Shown here one piece after another: positions 55,956 to 64,000 of a DNA stretch of 64,000 nt (position 1 is the first letter of the stretch; every line of letters starts with the position of its first letter). The stretch lies in the NCBI RefSeq assembly GCF_010645075.1, contig NZ_JAADZV010000014.1, forward strand, positions 61,101-125,100, written 5' to 3'. Made by a program: the position numbers and the translations under genes. Below the pieces are notes generated by a model. That model saw only the letters and a program-made list of their open reading frames with translations, was not told the DNA's origin and made no database searches. The stretch comes from Flavobacterium limi. Its GTDB lineage: Bacteria > Bacteroidota > Bacteroidia > Flavobacteriales > Flavobacteriaceae.

Positions 55956-58900
55956 CTAATATTTTTTTGGAATAAAACGCTGGAAACGTACCAACTGTTC
56001 AGGAACACCCACCTCTTTTCTAGGTTGTCTAGAATGAGGAACCGTTCTTGTTTTTGTAAATTTATGTGCCTTAGAAGCTAATAAATCAACCAGTTTTTCA
56101 ACTTCGTTTGTTAAAGTTTCATCCTGAACCAATTCATCCTCAACCAATTTTAGCAGTTGTTCTCGAGTACTTTCTGTTACAACTTGTTCAGTAAACAAAC
56201 CTTCATTCGATAAATGTTCCAAAGTAGCATGTAGCAAGGATTCTTCTTTATTATTCAAATGCTTATTGTTATTTAAGATTTTTCTTAATCGGGTTTCTGT
56301 CTCTTGTAACAACAGTTGATTTTGTTCCTCATTAGGAACTACACCAATTTGCATTTCTGGCGGAAAATTAGCACTATCAGGTACACCTGGACGTGGCTGC
56401 ACAATTGCTAGCTTGTCAAAATACTTCACCATTGCATTGATCTGATTGGTCTGTGTTGGTGCTTCGCCATCTAAAGGCAAATCATCCAGCCAAAAATAAC
56501 GAAATGCAAAAGCTTCTCTACGGGTTTCTTCTGCTAAGTGTATATCTAAAGTTTCTTTGTAACGCTCTTCACTCAAAATATTATTTGGAACCCTTGCAGG
56601 CCAAAACGTTGGCAGATAAGGATCATATGCAGTAGTATAACCATCTCTGCAGCTTGCTGTATCAGTCTGCCAGGGAATAGCCATCCATCTGGTTACACCG
56701 CCAGGTACCTGACCACCTAATAAAGGACCGGCTGGTAAAGTCAGGACATCACTATTCATAGTAGACCCATAATAATGATAATCGGTTTTTGGTGTTTTTG
56801 GAGCATGTTTCAATCGAAAAGGAGCCATATACATACCAGAAGTTCGCATAGGCCAGGTCATTTCACAACCCGGATGAAAAGCATCTGCCAGACAGAAATC
56901 CATGGCTGCTTTAGTTAACATATCGGGTTGTTCAGCAATAGGATAATCATCAATTTTTTTAACAGGCAGAACATAAGGACAGCCTGTTTTGTCTACAAAA
57001 TCAGCATCAAAATCACCTTTGACCCATTGATCTAAAAACTCCAGTTGCAAATGAGATAAAGTAGAATGCTGGCGCACAGAACCTGTGGTAGGAATGGCAA
57101 CCGCATCACCATATAACCAGGGCCATAGCTGTGGGGCCTCAGCGCCGGACTGATCAAACCTACGGAAATTATTGGAAATAGTACGACGCATTTCTAAGTT
57201 GGCAGCAGAAGGGTCATTTAGTTTTTTTACCCATTCTACGCTGGTATAATTAAATTGTCCGCCCCATCCAAAAGCTGCTGCAAATCCTGCATTTACCCAT
57301 TGTAAATTGGTCATTCTTTCAAAAATAGGTAAGATATCTTTACAGAAAGAAGGTCTTGCAGGTCTTACTAACATTCCTGATTCTACAGCAACACTACGCA
57401 TCAAATCCCACATCGTACGAACCGATTTTTGCATAGGGGCATAATCCGGTGGAGCGCAAATTACCCAGGCAGGATCAACATTAAGAGATACTCCATCATA
57501 TTCTACTGTGGCAGTAACAGGACCATCTGACATATCATCATACCAGCCTTCATTATTGGCAAAGGTAATGGCTCTGTCGCCATTGATGTTTTTCGATTTA
57601 CCATGACCGCCCAGCATTATTAAACGTCCTTTTTCATCGGTATGCATTTCTCCTAGATAAACCTGTCTGCCCATGAACTTACCTGTGAACTTTTTTCCTT
57701 CAGTGACATTAGGTTTTGAAATACTTTCGCCACCACCGTCAATCAATAATTGGCTGCGGTCTTTTACATCAATATTTCTCAATAAAGAAGGTGGAACATT
57801 AGGATTGGTGGCATCCGGAATATCTAAGGCAATCTGGAACTGATACCAGGATGCTTTTTGATTGGCCAAATGAGAATGCCAGGTAATTTTAGCATTATCC
57901 ATAGTCAACTCCTTAATCGCTTTTCCGGCTGCATTGAAACCATAAATACGAAACTGTGCAGCCTGACGTTTGATAGCTCCTGTTTTATCGCGATAAGCAT
58001 ACACATCCTCTTTAGCTTCTGGCTCATCTACTAAAGGACCTATGAAATACTCTTCTTCACTATTTCCCACGCGCATCACACCAATAGGTGGATAAATACC
58101 TGCTCTAACAATACAAGTACTATCCTCGTCTGTATTACCCCTAAAATGTGGATTTATAGCATTAGGTTCCTGTAGCTGTTGTCCGTTGGCCTGATGCCTG
58201 GCTTCTGCACTCGCCGCGTAAACTGTTTTACGTGCCTCTGCAATTGAGCCTAAAGGTTTATGATCTTCTAAAGTTCTCCAAATATTGAATGAAAGATTGC
58301 TTCCAAATTCAGACTGACCAATCGCTGTTATATCTTGTTGTGGTAAATGCAGCTTAGCAATACAGATGTACGGACTTTCCTTTATACTCCAGACTACCTG
58401 TGCATCATTAAGAGGCATGGTCGCATCGTTAGTTCGCAATTGGATTTCAAATCTAAAAGTAGCAGCTCCATTGCGTAAACGTTTTTCTAAATCCAGTCGT
58501 AAATAATTATCATCATCAAAAGGTGCTCCTTTATAAGTGTCCTCCGGAACCAAACGGTATTTAACAATTTGATTTTCGCCTAGCTGAAAAGGTAAAATAG
58601 CCCAATAACCAGTACTTAACACACTCGCTTCTTCTTTTTGCATAGCTTGCAGAACACTAGCCAGCTCTGGATGTTTGTTGATATAAGTATCATAATCCCT
58701 GTCAATAACACCGGCAGTTGTAAACGTACACATTTGCTGTGCATCACGTGCAAAAAAGCGATCAATATTCTGAAAAATGAAATCGGCAGTAGAACCTTCC
58801 CCAAAAAGCTTCGGTCCTTTTACTCCAAACAATTTCAACCCGACTCCAATAGTGGAGTGTAAGTCAGGTGAAGTAGTGCCTGTATCACTGGAGAAACGGA

Positions 58901-59174
58901 CAGCACAATCATAACGAGAACCGGCAAAAATGCCTATTTTGAATTTTTCAGGAATATCTTCATTGATTACAAATTGACCATACGTGATGCCATGTTGCTT
59001 TCTAAAAACAGCACGTTCCGCTGGATTCTGCCCTTTTTCAATTCGTGTTTTTTGGCCCATTTCTACAAACATCTCTTTAAGACGCTGTGTCACCATTTCA
59101 GTACTGCCGGTACTGTCCCAACATTTTACGTTGTTTGCAGTAGGTTTTTCAATGATTCGTTTTTTGTTGTCCAT
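55956..59174 (-). CDS. Catalase-like domain fused to LodA/GoxA-type CTQ oxidase
   Basis: A 1072-residue two-part protein without signal peptide. Residues 1-335 match the catalase-like (SrpA-type) fold: FRKQHGITYGQF (57-68), RFSSD (93-97), GVGLKLFGVKGPKL (110-123), and the heme-Tyr pattern RKTVY (315-319) within SFNIWRTLEDHKPLGSIAEAR. Residues 355-945 match LodA, starting IVRAGIYPPIGVMRVGNSEEEYFIGP. Candidate cofactor residues are Cys770 (FHPGC) and Trp835 (MAIPW), 65 apart, the same spacing as Cys516 and Trp581 of Marinomonas LodA. Residues 945-1072 are a charged, helical tail. LodA-type oxidases deaminate an amino acid and make hydrogen peroxide. The substrate (lysine, glycine or other) is not readable. 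Confidence 0.85.
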   Translation of the reverse strand: MDNKKRIIEKPTANNVKCWDSTGSTEMVTQRLKEMFVEMGQKTRIEKGQNPAERAVFRKQHGITYGQFVINEDIPEKFKIGIFAGSRYDCAVRFSSDTGTTSPDLHSTIGVGLKLFGVKGPKLFGEGSTADFIFQNIDRFFARDAQQMCTFTTAGVIDRDYDTYINKHPELASVLQAMQKEEASVLSTGYWAILPFQLGENQIVKYRLVPEDTYKGAPFDDDNYLRLDLEKRLRNGAATFRFEIQLRTNDATMPLNDAQVVWSIKESPYICIAKLHLPQQDITAIGQSEFGSNLSFNIWRTLEDHKPLGSIAEARKTVYAASAEARHQANGQQLQEPNAINPHFRGNTDEDSTCIVRAGIYPPIGVMRVGNSEEEYFIGPLVDEPEAKEDVYAYRDKTGAIKRQAAQFRIYGFNAAGKAIKELTMDNAKITWHSHLANQKASWYQFQIALDIPDATNPNVPPSLLRNIDVKDRSQLLIDGGGESISKPNVTEGKKFTGKFMGRQVYLGEMHTDEKGRLIMLGGHGKSKNINGDRAITFANNEGWYDDMSDGPVTATVEYDGVSLNVDPAWVICAPPDYAPMQKSVRTMWDLMRSVAVESGMLVRPARPSFCKDILPIFERMTNLQWVNAGFAAAFGWGGQFNYTSVEWVKKLNDPSAANLEMRRTISNNFRRFDQSGAEAPQLWPWLYGDAVAIPTTGSVRQHSTLSHLQLEFLDQWVKGDFDADFVDKTGCPYVLPVKKIDDYPIAEQPDMLTKAAMDFCLADAFHPGCEMTWPMRTSGMYMAPFRLKHAPKTPKTDYHYYGSTMNSDVLTLPAGPLLGGQVPGGVTRWMAIPWQTDTASCRDGYTTAYDPYLPTFWPARVPNNILSEERYKETLDIHLAEETRREAFAFRYFWLDDLPLDGEAPTQTNQINAMVKYFDKLAIVQPRPGVPDSANFPPEMQIGVVPNEEQNQLLLQETETRLRKILNNNKHLNNKEESLLHATLEHLSNEGLFTEQVVTESTREQLLKLVEDELVQDETLTNEVEKLVDLLASKAHKFTKTRTVPHSRQPRKEVGVPEQLVRFQRFIPKKY

Positions 59175-59820
59175 ATTTTGTAATTATTGGTTAGATACGG
59201 TAGTTAGCGGAAATCTTATAGTTATCTTATATCATGACAACCAAAATAGGGCAATCGTTGACCTCTATTGATAGTATATCCTTACAATTTAAATTTATCT
59301 TATAGTTGAGATTAGGTAGTTTTCTGTGTTTATTTATACTCCAAAATTTGAAAAATTATTTAGTAAAAAACATCTAAAATGTCACAAGAGTGTTTTATTT
59401 AGGTATAAAACCTTGAAAAAGTTGATTTACGGTTTTGACTAGTGTGGTTTGTCCCTTAGGCGACTGTGATAATTGGAAATACAAATATGCTTCCGAACGG
59501 CAAAAATGGAAATGGTCAAACAAGAAATTAGGGTAATATTTATTTACTCCTAAAACGCTATGTCTCAAAATGCATTACAGCTGAACTTCGAAAACCAGGA
59601 TATCAATTATATTCAAATACAGTATTTATTTATATGTTCGAGTTAAATCTTTACATCTCAGTAAAAAGAATAAACTAGACTAAAAAAATGACAAAACAGA
59701 ATATTGAAAGTGCAAAGTCAGAGAGTTCGCCTCAGTATTTTTATAAAAGAACACTTAGTAGAAGGCTTTACCAAACCGCGCCTAACTAAATTCCGTATAT
59801 ATTTATAAAAACACAATATT
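59175..59820. other. Region upstream of lodA with repeated ATCTTATAGTT
   Basis: ATCTTATAGTT occurs at 59213-59223 and 59297-59307, 84 bp apart, with a partial ATCTTAT at 59224-59230. These lie within 135 bp of the lodA start and could be regulator sites. Two tiny open frames (28 codons from 59560, 33 codons from about 59688) have no recognisable similarity. Nothing else is visible. Confidence 0.4.
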
Positions 59821-60084
59821 ATGAATACCAATTCACTACACCTGACTGCAAAAATTCACCGCTGTCTCACCGAAAATCAAGGACAGTCACTTCATTTTGA
59901 AGAACTTTGTGCTCTCATTTATCCTGCTGATCTGAAAGTAGGTGATGCTAATGATTTGCTTTCTGCTGAAATAGAATATAAAACCAAGGTAATGAATTCA
60001 TTAATCTTTCTTTCTCACATTGAACTGGTTATTTTAAATAAGCGTACAGACGAAAGCTTTCTTAACTTATCTAATAGAAACTAG
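59821..60084 (+). CDS. Hypothetical protein, 87 residues
   Basis: The frame starts at an ATG preceded by an A/T-rich leader and encodes a predicted helical, soluble protein (LHLTAKIHRCLTENQG, FEELCALIYPADLKV). The layout could be a winged-helix-like small domain, but that is only an impression. I do not recognise it. It stands alone between the lodA upstream region and repeat copy 3. Confidence 0.5.
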   Translation: MNTNSLHLTAKIHRCLTENQGQSLHFEELCALIYPADLKVGDANDLLSAEIEYKTKVMNSLIFLSHIELVILNKRTDESFLNLSNRN

Positions 60085-60720
60085 CTGTATTTTGTACAAA
60101 CAAATCCAAATCTAATAAAACTTTTTGCCCATTTTATTACGGTTTTTGCATTGACAATAACTTTGTGGTATTACAGAGCATTTACATATCGTTAGAATAG
60201 AACAGGCTTTTAAAAATAGTCTTGTATTTGGGTGTTTGGCTTCGCCTGTTCGCTATTGCTCGGGGGTAATTCCGAAAATAAGGCTTAATTTAATCCTAAT
60301 CTCTTTTAGAAAGTGTTACCAGTGGTTATTCAGGGCTTTCCTGGGATCAAGTCGAAATATTGTGGAGAAATATTAAAAATTAAATAACGTAAAACAAAAA
60401 GAGGATAATCAGTTACGATTATCCTCTCAAGTGAACGTTATTGGAGAAAATTCGAACCTTTTATTGGAACATCTTAAACTTTTAGCCCACTCCGTTGAGG
60501 ATTTTTTGTGATTCAAGGCTAATAAATTAAAACAATTTTAGTAAGTAAAGTTTTTAACAAGTAAAAAATGCTTTTGTTAGTTAATGAAATAAAAATCCTA
60601 TTTTTGAGAACAAAAGACACTTATATTTGTTAGACATAGCGACCCAATTCAGATCAGATAAATCGGATATTCTCATACGCATATACAAGCTGGCAATAAT
60701 TTTACCTCAAAAAGATAAAT
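60085..60720. other. Accessory spacer with cassette-like motif and repeat copy 3
   Basis: Around 60219-60262 the sequence TTGTATTTGGGTGTTTGG is followed by a short GC-richer stretch (TTCGCCTGTTCGC, then GCTCGGGGG) unlike its surroundings. Similar TTTGGGCATTTGG and TGTATTTGTAA words recur in the next spacers at 61921 and 62931. Repeat copy 3 occupies 60399-60500. No gene is supported. Confidence 0.45.
60399..60500 (+). repeat. Hairpin-plus-tail repeat, copy 3
   Basis: GAGGATAATC (60401-60410) pairs perfectly with GATTATCCTC (60417-60426). The tail AACCTTTTATTGGAACATC (60455 on) ends TTAGCCCA at about 60488. It follows copies 1 and 2 base for base at most tail positions but has several substitutions. 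Confidence 0.7.
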
Positions 60721-60723
60721 TTG

Positions 60724-60948
60724 ATGATAAATTTTAATAATATCTGGATAGATTTTGCATGTCCAAACTGTAATTATGAAAGTGGCATTCAGCTTATAGA
60801 TGTTAAGTCTGAAAAGACAATTTTTTGTCATAATTGCAAATCAAAAATAGAATTAAAAGACAGTGACGGCTCAGTTCATAATAGTATAGAAACGATGAAT
60901 GCATCAATAAAAAAACTTAATAACATATTTAAAAAATTTGGACAGTAA
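60724..60948 (+). CDS. Small zinc-ribbon protein
   Basis: A 74-residue protein from the ATG at 60724 (a TTG lies one codon upstream). Two CxxC knuckles, CPNC and CHNC, about 22 residues apart, make a zinc ribbon. The C-terminal 25 residues are a polar helix. Its stop overlaps the next start in a TAATG junction, so it is translationally coupled to the nuclease-like gene. Partner or DNA/RNA-binding adaptor of that nuclease is the natural inference; no family name is certain. Confidence 0.7.
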   Translation: MINFNNIWIDFACPNCNYESGIQLIDVKSEKTIFCHNCKSKIELKDSDGSVHNSIETMNASIKKLNNIFKKFGQ

Positions 60949-61904
60949 TGTATTATAATCATAATTTAAGAACAAACATCCAAGAATGGAAAAATAGACT
61001 TTATCGTTCAACTGAAGATAATTTCGGAAATCAGGTTAAATTTTGTTTAAATAATATTGAAAATAATAAAATACTAAAAGGAATATTAAATGAATCTGTA
61101 AACAAATACAGTTATGATAATGCTTATCTGGAAAATATATCCAAACAAATGGAATATGGAAGAGCTGAATTTGATTTTAACAATGAATCTCAACATGCAA
61201 GTTTTTGCTATCAAATATTAAACTTTATTATAGAACTTGACAAAACATATAATTTACATTATTTGACTTTTTTTCAAAAAAGTGATTTCGAAGATATTAA
61301 GAAAGGTATAATTGAAGATTTTATTTCACCTATACTTTATTATTTTCATGACCAATTAGAAAAGTCAAGTTCTGTAATTTATCTTCTTGAAAAATATAAG
61401 AGGAGAACTGAATGGTTTACAGGAAATGTGTTAATTGAAAAATATAAAATAGCAACTAAAAATTATGAACAAATCTTAGAAGATGATTTAAGACTTTTCA
61501 TATTTGACCAAGGAATTGATTTTCCTTTTTCAACACCAAAATCAACTTCTGGTAGAGCTGATATAATTGGAGCAATTGACACTTCAGACCCACTAGTTAT
61601 TGAAATTAAGATATTTGATAGAAATAAAAATTATGGAAAAAATAGAATTATAGAAGGTTTTTCTCAAATTGTTAAATATACAAATGATTACAATAAAGAC
61701 ATAGGCTATTTAGTAATTTTTAATATTGACAAAGCAGAAATAAACTTTCAGTTAAATGAAAATAATAAAGTTTTCCCGCCAATTGTGAGTCTAAATAACA
61801 AAACATATTGCTTAATAGTTATAAACTTAAACAATGAGAACTCAGCAAGTAAAATCGGAACTACAGAGTTAATAACAATTAAAGAAGATGAGTTAACTAA
61901 ATAA
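60948..61904 (+). CDS. PD-(D/E)XK nuclease-like protein
   Basis: A 318-residue protein with a helical N-terminal half (to about 165) and a C-terminal nuclease fold. The motif order fits PD-(D/E)XK enzymes: acidic helix YEQILEDDLR (173-182), Asp205 in SGRADIIGAI, Glu219-Ile-Lys221 in LVIEIKIFD, and Gln240 in GFSQIVKYTN. All residues for metal-dependent cleavage appear present. With the coupled zinc-ribbon protein and an accessory setting it may form a two-gene defence or mobile-element module, but it could be an uncharacterised housekeeping nuclease. I do not match it to a named defence family with confidence. Confidence 0.72.
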   Translation: MYYNHNLRTNIQEWKNRLYRSTEDNFGNQVKFCLNNIENNKILKGILNESVNKYSYDNAYLENISKQMEYGRAEFDFNNESQHASFCYQILNFIIELDKTYNLHYLTFFQKSDFEDIKKGIIEDFISPILYYFHDQLEKSSSVIYLLEKYKRRTEWFTGNVLIEKYKIATKNYEQILEDDLRLFIFDQGIDFPFSTPKSTSGRADIIGAIDTSDPLVIEIKIFDRNKNYGKNRIIEGFSQIVKYTNDYNKDIGYLVIFNIDKAEINFQLNENNKVFPPIVSLNNKTYCLIVINLNNENSASKIGTTELITIKEDELTK

Positions 61905-62062
61905 AAAAAGCTACAAGAGATTTGGGCATTTGGCTAAATTTAATATGGTTTTGTATTTGTAAAATTTACGCATAATAGAAAAATCTCGCATCTTTATTCC
62001 CAAACTACATGTAATGTCATGACTTTATATGTTATTTAAAGAATGCCTACGCTAAAAAAAAT
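61905..62062. other. Spacer with cassette-boundary-like words
   Basis: After the nuclease stop come GCTACAAGAGATTTGGGC (61910-61927) and TTGTATTTGTAAAA (61951-61964). The spacer after the GNAT gene has GCTACTCTACGAGATT (62906-62921) and CTGTATTTGTAAAA (62930-62943). The shared words after each gene suggest gene-cassette or common recombination boundaries. Confidence 0.45.
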
Positions 62063-62890
62063 ATGATGTATACTGTAAAGAACTTTAATACTGCTCGGGA
62101 ATTTGTTGATTACAATGAAGAATTCATATATTCTAATCCAATGCAAAACGTTCTGCTAATAAATGTTATTGAAGAAGTTGCAAAAAATAATTTACGAGTT
62201 TTCCAAGCTTTTAATGTTATTGGTAATAGCAGTGTTAAACTTCTTGTACTTGTTACAGATGGTTACTGTCTAATTTACTGTGATTATTATGATGCTGGTT
62301 CTCTCGAAATTATTCGTAAAGAATTACCTTTTGAGCGTCTAAAATATTTCATTTTTTCTGGCGATAAGCAAACCATCGAAAGACTTTTGGAATTACAAGA
62401 TTTACAATTTACAGTTGAAAAACATTTGACAATTTATAAATGTGCCAAATTAAATTCTCAATTTAAATTAGCATCAGGGAAAATGAGATTAGCCATTATC
62501 AGCGAGTTAGATTATTTAACGAAATTAAGTGTTGAATTTACTGAAGAATATGATGGAAATAGAGAGAACGCAGCAGAAATGCGAACGGCTGTTTATTCCG
62601 AAATTGTAGATAATTCGTTGTATCTTTGGGAAGATGGCAAAATTTGTGCAATTGCCTTGGAAATGAATAGAATGGATTTTCCTGAAATTGGTAAGCTGTA
62701 TACGGTCCAAGATGAACGTCAAAAGAGATACTCTTCATCTCTACTCTATAAAATAACCGAAAAAATTCTTTCGAAGAAGCCATTTTGCATGCTTTATACA
62801 CATGGTGAAAATCCTGCCTCAAACGCCACAGTATTGAAAGTTGGTTATGAAAAAACCGGAGACTACGCGAGAATAACACTAAAAAACTGA
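62063..62890 (+). CDS. GNAT family N-acetyltransferase
   Basis: A 275-residue protein; two ATG codons at 62063 and 62066 are equally usable. The C-terminal half (about 145-275) has the GNAT layout, with an acetyl-CoA-binding strand-helix (IGKLYTVQDERQKRYSSSLLYKITEKI) and the closing HGENPASNATVLKVGYEKTG, where Asn follows the conserved small residues. The N-terminal half is a second, degenerate domain as in other long GNAT members of this type. The substrate is unknown. It sits alone in an accessory stretch. Confidence 0.82.
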   Translation: MMYTVKNFNTAREFVDYNEEFIYSNPMQNVLLINVIEEVAKNNLRVFQAFNVIGNSSVKLLVLVTDGYCLIYCDYYDAGSLEIIRKELPFERLKYFIFSGDKQTIERLLELQDLQFTVEKHLTIYKCAKLNSQFKLASGKMRLAIISELDYLTKLSVEFTEEYDGNRENAAEMRTAVYSEIVDNSLYLWEDGKICAIALEMNRMDFPEIGKLYTVQDERQKRYSSSLLYKITEKILSKKPFCMLYTHGENPASNATVLKVGYEKTGDYARITLKN

Positions 62891-63034
62891 ACGACGTATA
62901 ATATAGCTACTCTACGAGATTGTTTTTTTCTGTATTTGTAAAAACAATTCTTATCCAAAGAATATGTATTAATTTAGTGCAACCTATCAAATTATCAGAA
63001 CGGTAACAGATATTGTACCAAAAAATCAAAGAAT
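62891..63034. other. Spacer after GNAT gene
   Basis: Contains the GCTACTCTACGAGATT and CTGTATTTGTAAAA words described for the preceding spacer, plus ACGACGTATA. No gene. Confidence 0.4.
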
Positions 63035-63946
63035 ATGAATCAACACTATGTTCCCAGAGTATATTTAAAGAATTTTGGAAAGCAAAAAGGACGAGAATTT
63101 TATGTTAATACTTTTGATAAAATCGAAAACAGAAATTTCTATACTAATATCAAAAATATTTGTTCTGAAAATGATTTATACACTTTAGAACATCCATATA
63201 AATATGCCAAGCATAATCTTGTTGTTGAAAAAATATATTCTGATTTTATAGAACCTTTATATGCTAAAACATACAAGATTTTAACTAATGATAATATTTT
63301 CGAAATCAGTGATATAGAAAGAGCTGAAATATTAATAAGTATATTTCAATTCTACTTTAGAAACCCAATAATTTTTAGAAAAAGTATTGATTTACATACA
63401 GAAAAAATTAAAAACCTTTTTGAAACTGCGACATTAAAAAAAGAAAAAGGCTTAACTTATCTAGATGAAGATTTTAGCTTTCGAGAGTGGAATCTAGAAC
63501 AAATCATTGAATTTTATGTAGAGAAACTTGTTAGACTTTTTAAAGAAAAACATATTATTGGAACAGCACAGATTGGCAATATTCACGAATTCACAATAAT
63601 AGAGGTTCAAAAAATAGAATGTGAATCAAATTTCTTAACAAATGATAATCCACTTTTTTTAGAAGATATTTTATCTACCGATGAAAACCCATTTTTAAAA
63701 TCAAACGAATTTTCAATTCCTATCAACAAAAAATATTTGGTTCGAATTTATCATGACAATACAAAACGTGTAAACTTAATTTATAGACGCATAATACCAA
63801 ATGGAAGTGTAAATCTAATTAACGATGATATTTTCAAACAAAGTTCAAGATTTGTTATTGGAGAACAAGTAGATTTAGAAGAACTTAAAAAATATAAAAA
63901 AATGTTTGACAGTACTTCTCTTGATTGGAAAAACCGGTCAATTTGA
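63035..63946 (+). CDS. DUF4238 protein, C-terminus possibly altered by insertion element
   Basis: A 303-residue protein starting MNQHYVPRVYLKNFGKQKG, the N-terminal signature of DUF4238 (HYxPRxYLxNF). A later ESNFLTNDNPLFL block (about 203-215) matches the family's TSDNP motif. The biochemical role of DUF4238 is not known to me; members are frequent in accessory islands. The final codons (KNRSI, then TGA) overlap the terminal repeats of the element at 63934, so the natural end of the gene may have been replaced by insertion. Base composition is very AT-rich like its neighbours. Confidence 0.75.
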   Translation: MNQHYVPRVYLKNFGKQKGREFYVNTFDKIENRNFYTNIKNICSENDLYTLEHPYKYAKHNLVVEKIYSDFIEPLYAKTYKILTNDNIFEISDIERAEILISIFQFYFRNPIIFRKSIDLHTEKIKNLFETATLKKEKGLTYLDEDFSFREWNLEQIIEFYVEKLVRLFKEKHIIGTAQIGNIHEFTIIEVQKIECESNFLTNDNPLFLEDILSTDENPFLKSNEFSIPINKKYLVRIYHDNTKRVNLIYRRIIPNGSVNLINDDIFKQSSRFVIGEQVDLEELKKYKKMFDSTSLDWKNRSI

Positions 63947-64000
63947 CCACCTAATTCCGGAGTAAATTGACCACGCGTTCCGTAGCAAAGTGACCACCTG
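63934..64000. mobile_element. Terminal repeats of an IS21-like element, continuing beyond window
   Basis: The last 67 bases hold TTGACCAC at 63943-63950 and 63967-63974 and GTGACCAC at 63990-63997, at 24- and 23-bp intervals, with CTAATTCCGG and GCGTTCCG in the spacers. The first is also part of the palindrome GGTCAA-T-TTGACC. Multiple short terminal repeats of this kind, with GGTGGTCA and CCGGA words, are typical of IS21 family ends in Bacteroidota. No transposase is visible because the window stops. Confidence 0.6.

Noticed and set aside
59560..59790. Two tiny open frames (28 and 33 codons)
   Set aside because: No recognisable similarity, promoter or conserved context; could easily be chance.
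60200..63034. CRISPR-like or tandem repeat array in the accessory spacers
   Set aside because: The shared words are few, unequally spaced and separated by whole genes, so they are not an array.

Overview
The window looks like a chromosome segment of a Flavobacterium-like member of the Bacteroidota. The signs are low GC, SusC/SusD outer-membrane genes, a type IX secretion (T9SS) sorting tail, Bacteroidota-type promoters (TTG, then TAnnTTTG), weak Shine-Dalgarno signals, and signal peptides ending in AQ-type sites. I see no rRNA, tRNA or CRISPR array.

Bases 1-41153 are one large nutrient-utilisation region that reads as a system for plant hydroxyproline-rich glycoproteins (extensins, arabinogalactan proteins). 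On the minus strand an eight-gene run (23290 to 5657) encodes an S9 DPP-IV-like peptidase, a GH127 beta-L-arabinofuranosidase-like protein, a DUF885 peptidase, a DUF5695-like protein, GH42, GH43, an M24 Xaa-Pro peptidase and a GH36 alpha-galactosidase. Beside it lie a secreted HExxH metalloprotease with a T9SS tail, a partial GH29 fucosidase, a complete hydroxyproline catabolic operon (pyrroline-hydroxycarboxylate deaminase, ketoglutarate semialdehyde dehydrogenase, hydroxyproline epimerase, D-hydroxyproline oxidase), an APC permease, a SusC/SusD pair, a membrane-spanning sensor-AraC regulator and a GH31 enzyme. Four minus-strand promoters (before SusC, the S9 peptidase, the metalloprotease and the hydroxyproline operon) share an identical layout: two TAATAT-like half-sites 21 bp apart, then exactly 28 bp to a TAnTTTTR -7 box. 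That ties sugar removal, proteolysis, import and hydroxyproline catabolism into one regulon.

Bases 41500-44000 hold a TetR regulator divergent from a bestrophin-like channel and a beta-carbonic anhydrase. Bases 44.6-53.8 kb hold a signalling cluster: three soluble histidine kinases (two PAS-rich, one bacteriophytochrome) and four single-domain response regulators, none with a DNA-binding output domain.

Bases 53.8-64.0 kb are accessory DNA. They include a lodA/lodB pair whose LodA (cysteine tryptophylquinone oxidase) carries an N-terminal catalase-like domain, recombinase debris, three dispersed hairpin-plus-tail repeats (one copy is at 3.1 kb), a zinc-ribbon plus PD-(D/E)XK nuclease gene pair, a GNAT acetyltransferase, a DUF4238 gene, and at the right edge what looks like the end of an IS21-type element. 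A DUF417 membrane-protein gene near 2.4 kb carries an apparent single-base frameshift.
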